Assembly (NCBI GenBank): GCA_002862095.1
Contig: PHSQ01000001.1
Coordinates: 496,001-560,000 of the forward strand
Direction: 5' to 3'
Length of the DNA stretch: 64,000 nucleotides
Origin: Methylocystis sp. KS32
GTDB taxonomy: Bacteria; Pseudomonadota; Alphaproteobacteria; Rhizobiales; Beijerinckiaceae
The notes under the pieces are model-generated. The model did not search any database. It saw nothing but the letters and a program-made list of their open reading frames with translations, and was not told the origin of the DNA. Shown piece after piece: positions 22,112-31,985 of this stretch (its first letter is position 1; each line of letters opens with the position of its first letter). Both the position numbers and the translations under genes were made by a program.

Positions 22112-24184
22112 ATGCTCAAGCGCATTGTTCCCGCTTTGATTTGGACCGCCGTCGGCGCCGCCGGGGTCTTCGCTCTGTTCACGCTCGCCACCGCGCGAGG
22201 AGAAAAGGTCAATGCGCTGTGGCTCGTCACGGCGGCGGTCGGCGTCTATCTCATCGGCTACCGCTATTACGCGCTCTTCATCGCGAAGCGGGTGCTGGGG
22301 CTCGATCCCAACCGGCGGACTCCCGCGCATCGTCACAACGACGGGCTCGATTACGTGCCCACCGACAAAATAGTACTTTTCGGCCATCACTTCGCGGCCA
22401 TCGCCGGCGCGGGGCCGCTCGTCGGCCCGGTGCTCGCCGCGCAAATGGGTTATCTTCCGAGCGCGCTCTGGTTGATGAGCGGCGTCATTTTCGCCGGCGC
22501 GGTCCAGGATTTTTTGGTGCTTTTCATCTCGACGCGCCGCGACGGACGTTCGCTCGGAGATCTCATCAAGACGGAAATGGGCGCCGCCGCCGGCCTCATC
22601 GCGATGGTCGGCATTCTGGGGATCATGGTCATTTTGCTCGCGGTGCTGGGGCTGGTGGTGGTGAAGGCGCTGGCGGATAGTCCCTGGGGCAGCTTCACCG
22701 TTTTCGCGACCCTGCCGATAGCCGTGTTCATGGGGCTTTATGGGCGCTATGTGCGTCCGGGGCGGATCGGCGACATGTCCTTGATCGGCTTCGTTCTGCT
22801 TCTTCTCAGCATCGCCGCCGGCCGCTTTGTCGCGCAAAGCGAGGTTCTGGGGCCGCTGTTCACCTTCAAGGGCGAAACGCTCGCCTTCATGCTGATCGCC
22901 TATGGCTTCATCGCGTCCGTGCTGCCGGTTTGGCTGCTGCTGGCGCCGCGCGATTATCTTTCGACCTTCCTCAAGATCGGCACGATCCTCTCCCTTGCGC
23001 TCGGCATCTGCTTCGTCTGGCCAGAATTGAAAATGCCCGCGGTGAGCCGCTTCATCGACGGCTCGGGACCCGTTTTCGCGGGCAGCGTCTTCCCCTTCCT
23101 GTTCATCACGATCGCCTGCGGCGCGGTGTCGGGCTTTCACGCTTTGGTTTCCTCGGGAACGACGCCCAAGATGATTGGAGACGAAACGCAAATTCCATTC
23201 ATCGGTTACGGCGCCATGTTAATGGAGTCGATGGTCGCGATCATGGCGCTGATCGCCGCCAGCGTGCTCGAGCCCGGCGTCTATTTCGCCATGAACAGCG
23301 CGCCGGCCGTGATCGGCTCGACCCCGGACGCGGTCGCCAATGTCGTCTCGGGCTGGGGCTTCGCCATCACGCCGCAGGCGCTCGCGGACATTGCGGCGCA
23401 AGTGGGGGAGAAGAGCATTCTGTCCCGTAGCGGCGGCGCGCCGACGCTCGCGGTCGGGATGGCGCAAATTCTGGCCTCCGCGATCGGCGGCTCGGGGGCG
23501 ATGTCGTTCTGGTATCATTTCGCCATTCTTTTCGAGGCGCTGTTCATCCTGACCACCATCGACGCCGGCACCAGGGTCGCGCGTTTCATGATCCAGGATC
23601 TGCTCGGCCATTTCATCCCGATCTTCCGCAATACGCGAGCGATCGTTCCCAACCTCGCCGCCACGGCTCTCGCCGTCACCGGCTGGGGCTGGTTTCTCTA
23701 TCAGGGCGTCGTCGATCCCTTGGGGGGGATCAATTCGCTCTGGCCGCTGTTCGGCATCGCCAATCAGATGCTCGCGGCGATCGCGCTCACGCTTTGCGCG
23801 GTCGTGCTGTTCCGCATGAAACGGGAGGCCTACGCCGCCGTTGCATTGGCGCCCGCCGCCTGGCTTTATCTCTGCACGCTGACCGCCGGGTTCGAGAAGA
23901 TTTTCCACCCCGATCCGCGTATAGGCTTTCTCGCCCATGCCCAGCGTTACGCCGATGCGCAGGCAAAAGGCCAATTGCTCGCGCCGGCGAAATCCGCGCT
24001 GGACATGCGCCGCGTGATCTTCAACGATTACGTCGATGTTTCCTGCGCCGCGCTTTTCATCGCGCTGGTCGTGACCATGGCCGCCTTCGGTCTCATCGCG
24101 ATGCGTCAGGCCCTGCGCAGCGAGACCGCCACAACGAGGGAGACGCCGGATGGATTGCCTGAACTGCGGACCGTTGCGGCTTGA
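22112..24184 (+). CDS. cstA: CstA-family transporter (carbon starvation protein / pyruvate or peptide uptake)
   Basis: This is a 690-residue polytopic inner-membrane protein with about 16-18 hydrophobic segments. The CstA signature regions are clear: RYYALFIAKRVLGLDPNRRTPA, GHHFAAIAGAGPLVGPVLAAQ and FHALVSSGTTPKM. Relatives take up pyruvate or peptides under carbon limitation. It heads a three-gene run, overlapping the ybdD-like gene by 35 nt. Substrate specificity cannot be read from the sequence. Confidence 0.95.
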   Translation: MLKRIVPALIWTAVGAAGVFALFTLATARGEKVNALWLVTAAVGVYLIGYRYYALFIAKRVLGLDPNRRTPAHRHNDGLDYVPTDKIVLFGHHFAAIAGAGPLVGPVLAAQMGYLPSALWLMSGVIFAGAVQDFLVLFISTRRDGRSLGDLIKTEMGAAAGLIAMVGILGIMVILLAVLGLVVVKALADSPWGSFTVFATLPIAVFMGLYGRYVRPGRIGDMSLIGFVLLLLSIAAGRFVAQSEVLGPLFTFKGETLAFMLIAYGFIASVLPVWLLLAPRDYLSTFLKIGTILSLALGICFVWPELKMPAVSRFIDGSGPVFAGSVFPFLFITIACGAVSGFHALVSSGTTPKMIGDETQIPFIGYGAMLMESMVAIMALIAASVLEPGVYFAMNSAPAVIGSTPDAVANVVSGWGFAITPQALADIAAQVGEKSILSRSGGAPTLAVGMAQILASAIGGSGAMSFWYHFAILFEALFILTTIDAGTRVARFMIQDLLGHFIPIFRNTRAIVPNLAATALAVTGWGWFLYQGVVDPLGGINSLWPLFGIANQMLAAIALTLCAVVLFRMKREAYAAVALAPAAWLYLCTLTAGFEKIFHPDPRIGFLAHAQRYADAQAKGQLLAPAKSALDMRRVIFNDYVDVSCAALFIALVVTMAAFGLIAMRQALRSETATTRETPDGLPELRTVAA

Positions 24185-24377
24185 CATCTCCCGCCTCGCG
24201 TCGAAACTGCGGGAGGGCGCGAGACTGATGGTCGGACAGCCCGATTACGAGATCTATGTCGCGCATCGCGGCCGAAGCCACCCCGACGAACCCGTCATGT
24301 CGCGGGAGCAGTTCTTCCTCGACCGGCAGGCGCGACGCTTCGGCGAGGGCGGCTCGCGCGCTCTGCGCTGTTGTTGA
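24150..24377 (+). CDS. YbdD/YjiX-family small protein (CstA partner)
   Basis: This 75-residue protein has the YbdD/YjiX (DUF466) pattern: LMVGQPDYEIYVAHRGRSHP, then EPVMSREQFFLDRQARRFG and a terminal RCC. Members are almost always encoded right after CstA-type transporters and are thought to be needed for transport. Here the start lies inside the end of cstA, so the two are translationally coupled. The N-terminal MDCLNCGP adds two cysteines not usual in the family, and the true start could be slightly downstream. Confidence 0.88.
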   Translation: MDCLNCGPLRLDISRLASKLREGARLMVGQPDYEIYVAHRGRSHPDEPVMSREQFFLDRQARRFGEGGSRALRCC

Positions 24378-24383
24378 GGGCGA

Positions 24384-25190
24384 ATGTTCGACGCAGGGCC
24401 CGAAGAAACCCAGGCGTTAAAGGCGCTGCTTGATTATTACCGCGCCATCGGGGTGGATTGCGCCCTCGACGAGCATCGGCACGATCGTTTCGCCGAAAAG
24501 GAGCCGGTCGTCCCCGCCGAGGCGCCGAAAGCGCCTCCGCGCTCGCTTCCCACCACCGCCGCCTCTCCTCGCGCGTCCCTCCCGGAGCCGATGACGCCGC
24601 AGGATGCGCTAAAAGAAGCGGAGAGAATCGCCTCGGCCGCGCGCACGCTGGAGGAACTGCGTTCGGGGCTGGCTGCTTTCGAGGGCGGGCAGGCGTCGAG
24701 AGCGCGGTATTTTCTGTTTTCAAGCGGCAATCCAGCGCCGCTAATGGCGCTGGACTATGCCCCAGGCGAGACCGAGGAAAGAGGCGGCGAGGCCTTCAGC
24801 GGGGCGGAGGCGCGCCTGCTCGACGCCATGATGGCTGCGATCGGACGCGATCGGGAGAGCGCCTATTACGCTTATTTTTCGCCATGGCGCCCGGCGGGCG
24901 GCCATTCGTTGGCCGGGCATGTGGCCTCAGCGCTCGCTCCCTTCGCGCTGAGGCATATCGAGCTCGCCAAGCCGAAAGCCGTGCTTTTGCTTGGCGAAAC
25001 GGCGAGAATTGTGCTTCGCGCCAATGAGCCGCCGGCGAAGCTCTACGGCCGTAAATTTGACCTTCGCGCGGGCGACGAGACCATCTCCGCCGTTCCGGCG
25101 CCGGCTCTCGCGGCGATGCTCAAAACCACGTCGCTGAAACGCCAGGCGTGGCGGGCGTTGCGGGCGCTCGCGGCGATTTTGGACGGCTGA
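24384..25190 (+). CDS. Uracil-DNA glycosylase-like protein lacking Fe-S cysteines
   Basis: The C-terminal 170 residues follow the family 4 uracil-DNA glycosylase layout: ARTLEELRSGLAAFEG, then SGNPAPLMALDYAPGETE, AEARLLDAMMAAIG, YYAYFSPWRPAGG and LAKPKAVLLLGETA. Key positions are altered. The usual GEAPG reads DYAPG, the HPSYLL-type motif near the end reads VPAPALAAML, and the only cysteine is Cys26, so the 4Fe-4S cluster of the family cannot form. It sits 6 nt after the ybdD-like gene, with GAGGG before ATG 24384. A structural or regulatory role, or altered DNA-base activity, seems more likely than normal uracil excision. Confidence 0.7.
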   Translation: MFDAGPEETQALKALLDYYRAIGVDCALDEHRHDRFAEKEPVVPAEAPKAPPRSLPTTAASPRASLPEPMTPQDALKEAERIASAARTLEELRSGLAAFEGGQASRARYFLFSSGNPAPLMALDYAPGETEERGGEAFSGAEARLLDAMMAAIGRDRESAYYAYFSPWRPAGGHSLAGHVASALAPFALRHIELAKPKAVLLLGETARIVLRANEPPAKLYGRKFDLRAGDETISAVPAPALAAMLKTTSLKRQAWRALRALAAILDG

Positions 25191-25200
25191 GCCGCCGTCC

Positions 25201-26496
25201 CTACTCCGCCGCCTTGCCTGCGCCCGCGCCGCCAAAGCGCCGCGCGACGTAATCGTCCACGATGCGGATGAATTCGTCGGCGATGCCTTCGCCGCGCAGC
25301 GTCATCGCCTTCTGGCCGTCGATGAACACCGGCGCGGCCGGGCTTTCGCCGGTGCCGGGCAGCGAAATGCCGATGTCGGCGTGTTTCGATTCGCCTGGCC
25401 CGTTGACGATGCAGCCCATCACGGCGACATTGAGCGTTTCGACTCCGGGATATCGCCGCCGCCACACCTCCATGCGATCGCGGATATGGGACTGGATGTC
25501 GCGCGCAAGTTCCTGAAAAACCGTGGAGGTGGTGCGCCCGCAGCCGGGGCAGGCCGCGACCAGAGGGACGAAGGTGCGAAAGCCCATGGTCTGGAGAATT
25601 TCCTGCGCCACCTGAACTTCCAGCGTGCGGTCGCCGCCGGGTTCGGGCGTGAGCGAGACGCGGATGGTGTCGCCAAGCCCTTCCTGCAGCAAGACGCCCA
25701 GCGCGGCGGCCGAGGCGACGACGCCCTTGGTCCCCATGCCGGCTTCGGTGAGACCAAGGTGCAGCGCGTAATCGCTGCGCAGCGCCAGCATCCGATAGAC
25801 GGAAATTAGATCCTGCACCGCCGAGACCTTGGCGGAAATCACGATCTTGTCGCGCCCGAGGCCGATTTCCTCGGCGCGCTTCGCCGAATAGAGCGCCGAG
25901 CGCACCATCGCCTCGCGCATCACCGCGCGCGCGTCGATAGGTTCCCTCGCCGAGGCGTTGATGTCCATCAGATGGGTTAGCATCTCCTGATCGAGCGAGC
26001 CCCAATTGGCGCCGATACGCACCGTCTTGTCGTGCTTGATCGCGAGTTCGACGATTGAGCCGAACTGCTTGTCTTTCTTTTCCTTGAAGCCGACATTGCC
26101 GGGGTTGATGCGGTATTTGGCGAGCGCCTCGCCACAGACAGGGTGATCGGCCAGCAGCTTGTGGCCGATATAATGGAAATCGCCGACCAGTGGGACGTCG
26201 ACGCCCATTTTGTCGAGCTTTTCGCGGATATGGGGCACGGCGGCGGCGGCCTCGTCGCGGTCGACGGTGATGCGCACCAACTCCGAGCCCGCCCGCGCCA
26301 GCGCGGCGACCTGCGCCACGGTGGAGTCGATGTCCGCCGTATCGGTGTTGGTCATGGATTGCACGACGACCGGCGCGCCGCCGCCGACAGTCACGGCGCC
26401 CTTGCCCTTGCCGATCGTCACGGCGCGGCTGCGGTGGCGCGGCTTCGGCTCGGCGTCGATGGGTTGCGGCAGGAAGGTTTCGGCGTCTGAGGTCAT
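25201..26496 (-). CDS. ispG: 4-hydroxy-3-methylbut-2-enyl diphosphate synthase IspG (GcpE)
   Basis: IspG performs the penultimate step of the MEP isoprenoid pathway, converting MEcPP to HMBPP with a 4Fe-4S cluster and flavodoxin or ferredoxin electrons. The protein has 431 residues. Cluster cysteines are in [19 protein letters not shown] and in the CIVNGPGE motif. The N-terminal TIM-barrel part begins [20 protein letters not shown]. The short hydrophilic leader of about 30 residues is typical of alphaproteobacterial IspG. It is convergent with the UDG-like gene (10 nt apart) and is last in the long minus-strand run that begins with ppiD. Confidence 0.97.
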   Translation of the reverse strand: MTSDAETFLPQPIDAEPKPRHRSRAVTIGKGKGAVTVGGGAPVVVQSMTNTDTADIDSTVAQVAALARAGSELVRITVDRDEAAAAVPHIREKLDKMGVDVPLVGDFHYIGHKLLADHPVCGEALAKYRINPGNVGFKEKKDKQFGSIVELAIKHDKTVRIGANWGSLDQEMLTHLMDINASAREPIDARAVMREAMVRSALYSAKRAEEIGLGRDKIVISAKVSAVQDLISVYRMLALRSDYALHLGLTEAGMGTKGVVASAAALGVLLQEGLGDTIRVSLTPEPGGDRTLEVQVAQEILQTMGFRTFVPLVAACPGCGRTTSTVFQELARDIQSHIRDRMEVWRRRYPGVETLNVAVMGCIVNGPGESKHADIGISLPGTGESPAAPVFIDGQKAMTLRGEGIADEFIRIVDDYVARRFGGAGAGKAAE

Positions 26497-26703
26497 GGAT
26501 TTTCTGCTCGCGGCAATGGAAGTTGCTCTAGGTGAGCCGGAATGGCCCCGAGGTCAAGCGGGAGCGCGCGGCCGCCTTTGATCGGCGGTCGGAACGGTGA
26601 TGGCGGAGTTCGGCGGCCAAATATCCCGCTCGGAAGAATACAGCGGCAAAGCCAGAAAGCCGCGGCCTTAACCCCTGATTCGCGCTGAGGCGGGAATGAC
26701 AGC

Positions 26704-27594
26704 TCATGGCGCGGCGCCCTCGCCCTTCCCCGGCAATAGCCCCAGCCGTTTCGCCACGAGCCAATCCAGCAGCCGCGCGGGCATGAGGCGCGGCAAAAGC
26801 CAGTCGAAAAAATAATTCGGCGCCACAATGATGCGCACCGGCGGGCGCTTTTCGGTCAGGGCGCGCAGCACGGCTTTTGCGACCCATTCCGCCGGCGCGC
26901 CCTTCTGGCCGCGCTCCGCCGCCCATTTTTGCAATCCGCGCGCGCCGGGGCCAAAGATGGTGGCGTCGTAGCGGGAGAGATCGACCCGATCCGCCTTGTC
27001 CCATATCGGGGTTTTTATGACGCCCGGTTCGATCACGATCACGTCGACGCCAAAAACCATCAGCTCGCGCCGCAGAGCGTCGGAAAACCCTTCCAGCGCA
27101 TGTTTCGAGGCGGCGTAGGCGCCGAGATAGGGCATGGCCAGGGAGCCGGCGACCGAACTCATATTCACGATGCGGCCGGGCGCGCCCCCGTCGCGTTTTT
27201 CGCCGGCCCCGAGCAGCGGCGCGAAGGCCTGAACGACGTTCAACTGGCCGAAGAGATTGACCTCGAACTGCCGCTGGAATTCTTCGACGGGCTGATGAAG
27301 CAACGGACCCGGCAGCGCGATTCCGGCGTTGTTGACGAGACCCGCGAGGGTTCGCCCGGCGAGGCGCGCAGAGACCATTTCCGCCGCGCGGGCGATGGCT
27401 TCCGGCGCCGTCACGTCGAAAAAGAGGGGCTCGAAGTCTGGGGCGAAATGAGCGCCAAGCCGCGCCGCGTCGGCCTCGTTGCGCAGTGAGCCGAAGACGA
27501 AGAATCCGACCTCGATCAGAGCGGCGGCGCAAGCCTCTCCGATGCCGGTCGAGGCTCCGGTGACGACGACGACGGGTTTAGGCTTTGCGTTCAT
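26704..27594 (-). CDS. Short-chain dehydrogenase/reductase
   Basis: This classical SDR oxidoreductase has 296 residues. The cofactor motif TGASTGIG lies at residues 12-19, NNAG at 88-91, and the catalytic set is Ser147 (NMSSVAGS), Tyr160 and Lys164 (YAASK). The C-terminal region (ILVAPNYFFDWLLPRLMPARLLDWL-like) is hydrophobic and may touch the membrane, as in lipid-active SDRs. The ATG lies inside the end of the amidase gene (17-nt overlap). The substrate is unknown. Confidence 0.9.
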   Translation of the reverse strand: MNAKPKPVVVVTGASTGIGEACAAALIEVGFFVFGSLRNEADAARLGAHFAPDFEPLFFDVTAPEAIARAAEMVSARLAGRTLAGLVNNAGIALPGPLLHQPVEEFQRQFEVNLFGQLNVVQAFAPLLGAGEKRDGGAPGRIVNMSSVAGSLAMPYLGAYAASKHALEGFSDALRRELMVFGVDVIVIEPGVIKTPIWDKADRVDLSRYDATIFGPGARGLQKWAAERGQKGAPAEWVAKAVLRALTEKRPPVRIIVAPNYFFDWLLPRLMPARLLDWLVAKRLGLLPGKGEGAAP

Positions 27595-28333
27595 GGTCGA
27601 GTCCCGCGAGGAGATTGTCGAGCGTCGCCAGCGTCGACGAATCGGCGCGGCCGTCGATTTTCTGCGGGCGGAAATGGCGCTGGAACGCCGCGACCGCCTT
27701 GGCGGTGCCGTCGTCGAAGACGCCGCTTTGCGGGACAGCGTAGCCATAGGCGGCGAGGCGTTGTTGCAGCGCGCGCACCTCCTCGCTCGCGTCGCCGGGG
27801 CCAAGCCCTTGGTCGAAGGCGAGCGGCGCCGGCGCGACGTAATGGCCGACGCCGAGGTCCGCCAGATTGTCCCAGGGGAAAAACTCGCCGGGGTCGATCT
27901 TGCGGGAAATTGCGATGTCCGAATGGGCGAGAACGCTTCGCGCAGCGATGCCGCGGCGCCAGCAGATGTCTTTCGCCAGCGCCGCGACTGAGGCGATCTG
28001 CAAGGGCGGATAAGGGCGCGGATCGTCATGGCCGGGATGCACGATCTCGACGCCGATGGAGGCGGAGTTGAGGTCGGTTTCCCCACCCCAAAAACTTTTG
28101 CCCGCGTGCCAGGCGCGCCGCGCCTCGGGCACGAGCTGAAAGACTTCGCCGTCTTCCTCGACGAAATAATGCGCCGAGACTTCCGCCTCGGGGCTGCGGA
28201 GCAGGTCCAGCGCGCTCTTTGAGGTCGGCATGCCGGTGTAATGGAGAATGAGCGCGCTGATCGGCCGTAGTCGTTCGCCATGATTGGGAGAGGGGACGAC
28301 GCGGGCGCTTTTATAGTCCGGGACGAAGCTCAT
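27578..28333 (-). CDS. N-acetylmuramoyl-L-alanine amidase (AmiD/AmpD type) with peptidoglycan-binding domain
   Basis: This amidase_2 enzyme cleaves the MurNAc-L-Ala bond in peptidoglycan or muropeptides. Zinc ligands are His31 (ILHYTG), His137 and Asp147, with the H-D spacing of ten seen in AmpD. Glu96 and Lys145 are likely catalytic. A peptidoglycan_binding_1 repeat follows at about 180-245 (EVRALQQRLAAYGYAVPQSGVFDDGT). There is no signal peptide, so it is probably a cytoplasmic recycling amidase, or it is exported by an unseen route. In 251 residues it matches the AmiD plan without a lipobox. Confidence 0.92.
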   Translation of the reverse strand: MSFVPDYKSARVVPSPNHGERLRPISALILHYTGMPTSKSALDLLRSPEAEVSAHYFVEEDGEVFQLVPEARRAWHAGKSFWGGETDLNSASIGVEIVHPGHDDPRPYPPLQIASVAALAKDICWRRGIAARSVLAHSDIAISRKIDPGEFFPWDNLADLGVGHYVAPAPLAFDQGLGPGDASEEVRALQQRLAAYGYAVPQSGVFDDGTAKAVAAFQRHFRPQKIDGRADSSTLATLDNLLAGLDHERKA

Positions 28334-28339
28334 GTGCGG

Positions 28340-29569
28340 TCAATCCTTGCGCAGACGCAGGATGCGGCAGGGGTCGCCCGCCTTCGCCGCCGGCGCGTCG
28401 ATCTCGCGCAGCAGCAGCGCCTGCGAGCGGACGAGCTCCGTCAGGAGCGAAGAATCCTGCAAGGGTTGAGGCCTCGCGACAAGATGTCCCAGCGCGTCCT
28501 GCATGAGCGTCGCGCGCATGAAATCGCGTCGGCCCTTATTGGCGGGAAGGTCGCAGCCCAGCACGGCGCCTTCGGTTTTGTCGCCGCCGGCCGTGGGATC
28601 GCCCTGCAGGGCGCGCAGCAGCGGCGCGAGAAAAACCAGAGCGCAGACATAGGAGGCCACTGGATTGCCGGGCAGGCCGAGCACGAAAGCCTCGCCGAGT
28701 CGCCCGAAAATCAACGGTTTTCCTGGACGCATGGCGATGCGCCAGAAATCCAGCGTCATGCCTTCGCTCGCTAGCGCGGGCCGCAACAGGTCGTGGTCGC
28801 CGACCGAGGCGCCGCCGAGCGTGACGAGCACGTCGGCGCGGGCTTCGCGCGCCTGCGTCAGGCCGCGCTTGAGGTCGGTCAGATCGTCGCGGAAAATCCC
28901 GAGTTCGATGGCTTCGCCCCCGGCGGCTTCGACGATGGCCGCCACGGCGACGTCGTTGCAACTGATGATTTGGGTCGGACCCGGCTCCGCGCCGGGGGCG
29001 ACCAGTTCGTCGCCGCTGGCGATGATGGCGACGCGGGGCCGGCGCGCCACGCACAAATCGGGGTGGTTGGTCGCCGCCGCCAGCGCGAGTTCGGCGGCGC
29101 CAAGCCGCGTCCCCGCCAAGAGCGCGGGCGCGCCCTGTGAAAAATCCAACCCGCGCCTGCGGATATGGCGGCCCGGCTCGGGCGGGGCGGCGGCGGCGAT
29201 CAGGCCATTTTCAACGATGGCGTCTTCCTGGAGCAATATTGCGTCGGCGCCGGCGGGGACCGGCGCGCCGGTGAAAATACGCACGCATTCGCCGGGCTTC
29301 ATTTCGCTGATGAAGCCATGGCCGGCGGCGCTTTCGCCAATGAGGCGCGCGCGCGTCGCCGGATTGGCGAAGTCGGCCCGCCGCACCGCATAGCCGTCCA
29401 TCGCGGAGACGTCGACCGGGGGCTGGGTGCGCCTCGCGATCACGTCCTTCGCCAGCGTGCGGCCATGCGCCTTCGCGAGCGACAGGGTTTCGGGGGCGTC
29501 GAGCGGGCAGGCGCTCTGCAAAATACGACCGAGCGCCTCGTCGACGCCGAGCAGTTTCTTGTCAGACAT
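28340..29569 (-). CDS. moeA: Molybdopterin molybdenumtransferase MoeA
   Basis: MoeA inserts molybdate into adenylylated molybdopterin to give Moco. There are 409 residues from ATG 29569, chosen over 29593 because it follows the moaC stop by 2 nt and has a GAGAAAG sequence upstream. Family motifs include DVSAMDGYAVR, RIFTGAPVPAGADAI, ASGDELV and LPGNPVASYVCALVF in the MoCF_biosynth domain. It is co-transcribed with moaC, and the trpC-moaC-moeA order is common in Hyphomicrobiales. The lexA gene often found next is replaced here by an amidase gene. Confidence 0.96.
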   Translation of the reverse strand: MSDKKLLGVDEALGRILQSACPLDAPETLSLAKAHGRTLAKDVIARRTQPPVDVSAMDGYAVRRADFANPATRARLIGESAAGHGFISEMKPGECVRIFTGAPVPAGADAILLQEDAIVENGLIAAAAPPEPGRHIRRRGLDFSQGAPALLAGTRLGAAELALAAATNHPDLCVARRPRVAIIASGDELVAPGAEPGPTQIISCNDVAVAAIVEAAGGEAIELGIFRDDLTDLKRGLTQAREARADVLVTLGGASVGDHDLLRPALASEGMTLDFWRIAMRPGKPLIFGRLGEAFVLGLPGNPVASYVCALVFLAPLLRALQGDPTAGGDKTEGAVLGCDLPANKGRRDFMRATLMQDALGHLVARPQPLQDSSLLTELVRSQALLLREIDAPAAKAGDPCRILRLRKD

Positions 29570-29571
29570 GA

Positions 29572-30054
29572 TTATTCTTTCTCGCGTCGCCATTCGCCGC
29601 TTTTACCGCCGCGCTTTTCGACCAGTTCGACGCCCTCTATGCGCATCCCGCGATCGACGGCCTTCAGCATGTCGTAGATGGTCAAACAGGCGACCGCGAC
29701 GGCGGTCAGCGCCTCCATTTCGACCCCGGTTTTGCCGAAGAGACTAGCCTCGGCGAAAACACGCAAACCGGGCAAAGCTTCGTCGGGCGCAATGTCCACG
29801 CTGACTTTCGAGAGCGCGAGCGGATGGCAGAGCGGGATCAACTCGTGGGTTTTCTTGGCCGCCATGATCCCGGCGACGCGCGCGACGCCGAAAACGTCGC
29901 CCTTTTTGGCGTCGCCCGCAAGCGCAAGACGCATGGTTTCCGGCGCCATCACCACCCTGCCTTCGGCGATAGCAGTGCGCTTTGTGTCGGACTTCTCCGA
30001 CACGTCGACCATATGCGCTTCGCCTTGGGGGCCGATATGGGTCAAGCCGGCCAT
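29572..30054 (-). CDS. moaC: Cyclic pyranopterin monophosphate synthase MoaC
   Basis: MoaC completes the first stage of molybdopterin synthesis, turning the MoaA product into cPMP. The 160 residues are the standard size. Conserved blocks are [57 protein letters not shown] and the catalytic K-x-D region LKAVDRGM. Its ATG (30054) directly abuts the trpC stop, with no intergenic space, and moeA begins 2 nt after its own stop. Confidence 0.97.
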   Translation of the reverse strand: MAGLTHIGPQGEAHMVDVSEKSDTKRTAIAEGRVVMAPETMRLALAGDAKKGDVFGVARVAGIMAAKKTHELIPLCHPLALSKVSVDIAPDEALPGLRVFAEASLFGKTGVEMEALTAVAVACLTIYDMLKAVDRGMRIEGVELVEKRGGKSGEWRREKE

Positions 30055-30867
30055 TCAGGCGCGCGCGCGGGCGGGAGCGCCCTGCAACAGCTCGCGCGTC
30101 GCCGTCTCAACGTCGTCTTTGCGCATGAGGCTTTCGCCGACTAGGAAAGTGAAAATGCGCGATTGCTCGAGGCGCTGACAGTCCGCGTGGCTCGCGATGC
30201 CGCTTTCCGCGACCAGGATTTTGTCCTTGGGGGCGATGTCGGCCAGCTTCTCGCTGACTTCGAGGGAGACCTTGAAGTCGTGAAGATTCCGGTTGTTGAA
30301 ACCGATCAACCGGGTCTCCAGAGCCAGGGCGCGATCCAGCTCGCGCTCGTCGTGCACCTCGACCAGCACGTCCATGCGGAGGTCGTGGGCCGTGGTGTTC
30401 AGCGCCTTGGCTTCGCTGTCCGTGACGGCGGCCATGATGATCAAGATGCAATCGGCGCCATAGGCGCGCGCTTCGAACACCTGATAGGGGTCGTAAAGGA
30501 AATCCTTGCGGAGCGCCGGTAGATGCGCCGCCTTGCGGGCGCTTTCGAGATATTCGAGCGAACCTTGAAAGGACGGGCCGTCGGTGAGGACCGAGAGACA
30601 GGCGGCGCCGCCGGCTTCGTAGGCGCGGGCGAGAGCGGGCGGGTCGAAGTCGGCGCGGATCAGGCCCTTCGACGGGCTGGCCTTCTTGATTTCAGCGATC
30701 AAGGCGATCCGACGTTCGGCTAATTTCTGCTCGATGGCGTGAACGAATCCGCGCGGCGGATCGTGTTCCCGCACATTGCGCTCCAAAGTGGCGAGGGGCA
30801 TCCGCACCTTCGCCTCCGAAATCTCGGTGCGTTTGTATGATTCGATTTTATGCAGAATGTCGGTCAT
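30055..30867 (-). CDS. trpC: Indole-3-glycerol phosphate synthase TrpC
   Basis: TrpC closes the indole ring of CdRP to indole-3-glycerol phosphate in tryptophan synthesis. The 270-residue TIM barrel has the catalytic lysine in [11 protein letters not shown], then [38 protein letters not shown] and VAESGI. ATG 30867 fits the family start ([13 protein letters not shown]). It is 95 nt downstream of trpD and continues into moaC-moeA. It is a stand-alone TrpC, not fused to TrpF. Confidence 0.96.
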   Translation of the reverse strand: MTDILHKIESYKRTEISEAKVRMPLATLERNVREHDPPRGFVHAIEQKLAERRIALIAEIKKASPSKGLIRADFDPPALARAYEAGGAACLSVLTDGPSFQGSLEYLESARKAAHLPALRKDFLYDPYQVFEARAYGADCILIIMAAVTDSEAKALNTTAHDLRMDVLVEVHDERELDRALALETRLIGFNNRNLHDFKVSLEVSEKLADIAPKDKILVAESGIASHADCQRLEQSRIFTFLVGESLMRKDDVETATRELLQGAPARARA

Positions 30868-30962
30868 TTCTAATGCTCGGAGACCCGCGGCCCACCATGT
30901 TTGGCGTCGGCTCGATTTATTCGACAATAGCACAAAAGCCGAGCTGATGGATTGTTGAAGCG

Positions 30963-31985
30963 CTATCCGTAGCAACGGTTCGAAATTAGCGCGAGGCGCT
31001 CGAGCTTCTCGCGCGCGGCTCCGCTCTCCAGCGCCTCGCCGGCGAGAGCGGCTCCGCTCTTTAAATCCCCCGCCTTGCCGGCGACGACAAGTCCCACCGC
31101 CGCATTGAGCAACGCGATGTCGCGATAGGCGTTTTTTGCGCCGGCGAGAACCTCCCGCAAGGCGCGGGCGTTATAGGCCGGGTCGCCGCCTTCGAGATCT
31201 TGCGCAGTCGCGAGCGGCAGACCGGCGTCCAGAGGCGATATTGCGAAGGAGCGCAGCCCGCCCTGCTCCAGCGCCACGACGTGAGTCGGCCCAGTCGTCG
31301 TCGCTTCGTCGAGCCCGTCGCTCCCATGCAACAGCCAAACCTGTTCGGAACCCAATTCGCGCAGTGCCAGCGCCATCGGCTCCAGCCATTTCCTGTCATA
31401 GACGCCAAGGACCTGGCGCTTGACGCCGGCCGGATTGCACATCGGTCCGAGCAGATTGAAAATCGTGCGCAACCCCAGCTCGGAACGAATAGGAGCGGCG
31501 TGGCGCAAAGCGGGGTGGTGTGTCGGCGCCGCCATGAAGCAGAGGCCGGCCTCGCGCAGGCAGGCCGAAGCGGCGGCGGGATCGAGTCCGACCTTCACGC
31601 CAAGCTCCCCCAGAACGTCGGAAGCGCCGGAGCGCGAGGAGGCGGCCTTGCCGCCGTGCTTGGCCACCGCCACGCCGCAGGCCGCGACGATGATCGCCGA
31701 TAGGGTCGAGATATTATAGGTGTTCGCGCCGTCGCCGCCGGTGCCCACGATGTCGATGGCGTCGGCCGAAGCTTCGACAGGCAGCATGGCGGCGCGCATG
31801 GCCTGCGCCGCGCCGATCAGTTCCTCGAGGGATTCGCCGCGCTGGCGCAGCCCCATCAGAAAAGCCCCGAGCTGCGCGGGGGTTGTTTCGCCCCGCAAGA
31901 TCAGCGAAATCGCGTCGCGCGCCCCTTCCCGCGTGAGACTCTCGCCCTGGGCGAGGACGGCCAGAACCGATTTGAATCCGTTCAC
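30963..31985 (-). CDS. trpD: Anthranilate phosphoribosyltransferase TrpD
   Basis: TrpD joins anthranilate to PRPP. From GTG 31985 there are 340 residues. The PRPP loop [32 protein letters not shown] and the [17 protein letters not shown] block are all present. The GTG overlaps the trpG stop (GTGA), which fixes the start and shows coupling. An in-frame reading far upstream to 32408 is only the shadow of trpG. Confidence 0.96.
   Translation of the reverse strand: MNGFKSVLAVLAQGESLTREGARDAISLILRGETTPAQLGAFLMGLRQRGESLEELIGAAQAMRAAMLPVEASADAIDIVGTGGDGANTYNISTLSAIIVAACGVAVAKHGGKAASSRSGASDVLGELGVKVGLDPAAASACLREAGLCFMAAPTHHPALRHAAPIRSELGLRTIFNLLGPMCNPAGVKRQVLGVYDRKWLEPMALALRELGSEQVWLLHGSDGLDEATTTGPTHVVALEQGGLRSFAISPLDAGLPLATAQDLEGGDPAYNARALREVLAGAKNAYRDIALLNAAVGLVVAGKAGDLKSGAALAGEALESGAAREKLERLALISNRCYG

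Noticed and set aside
26497-26703. Possible repeat between ispG and the SDR gene (CCCTGATTCGCGCTGAGGCG)
   Set aside because: Only one copy in the window and no clear inverted arms; not enough to call.
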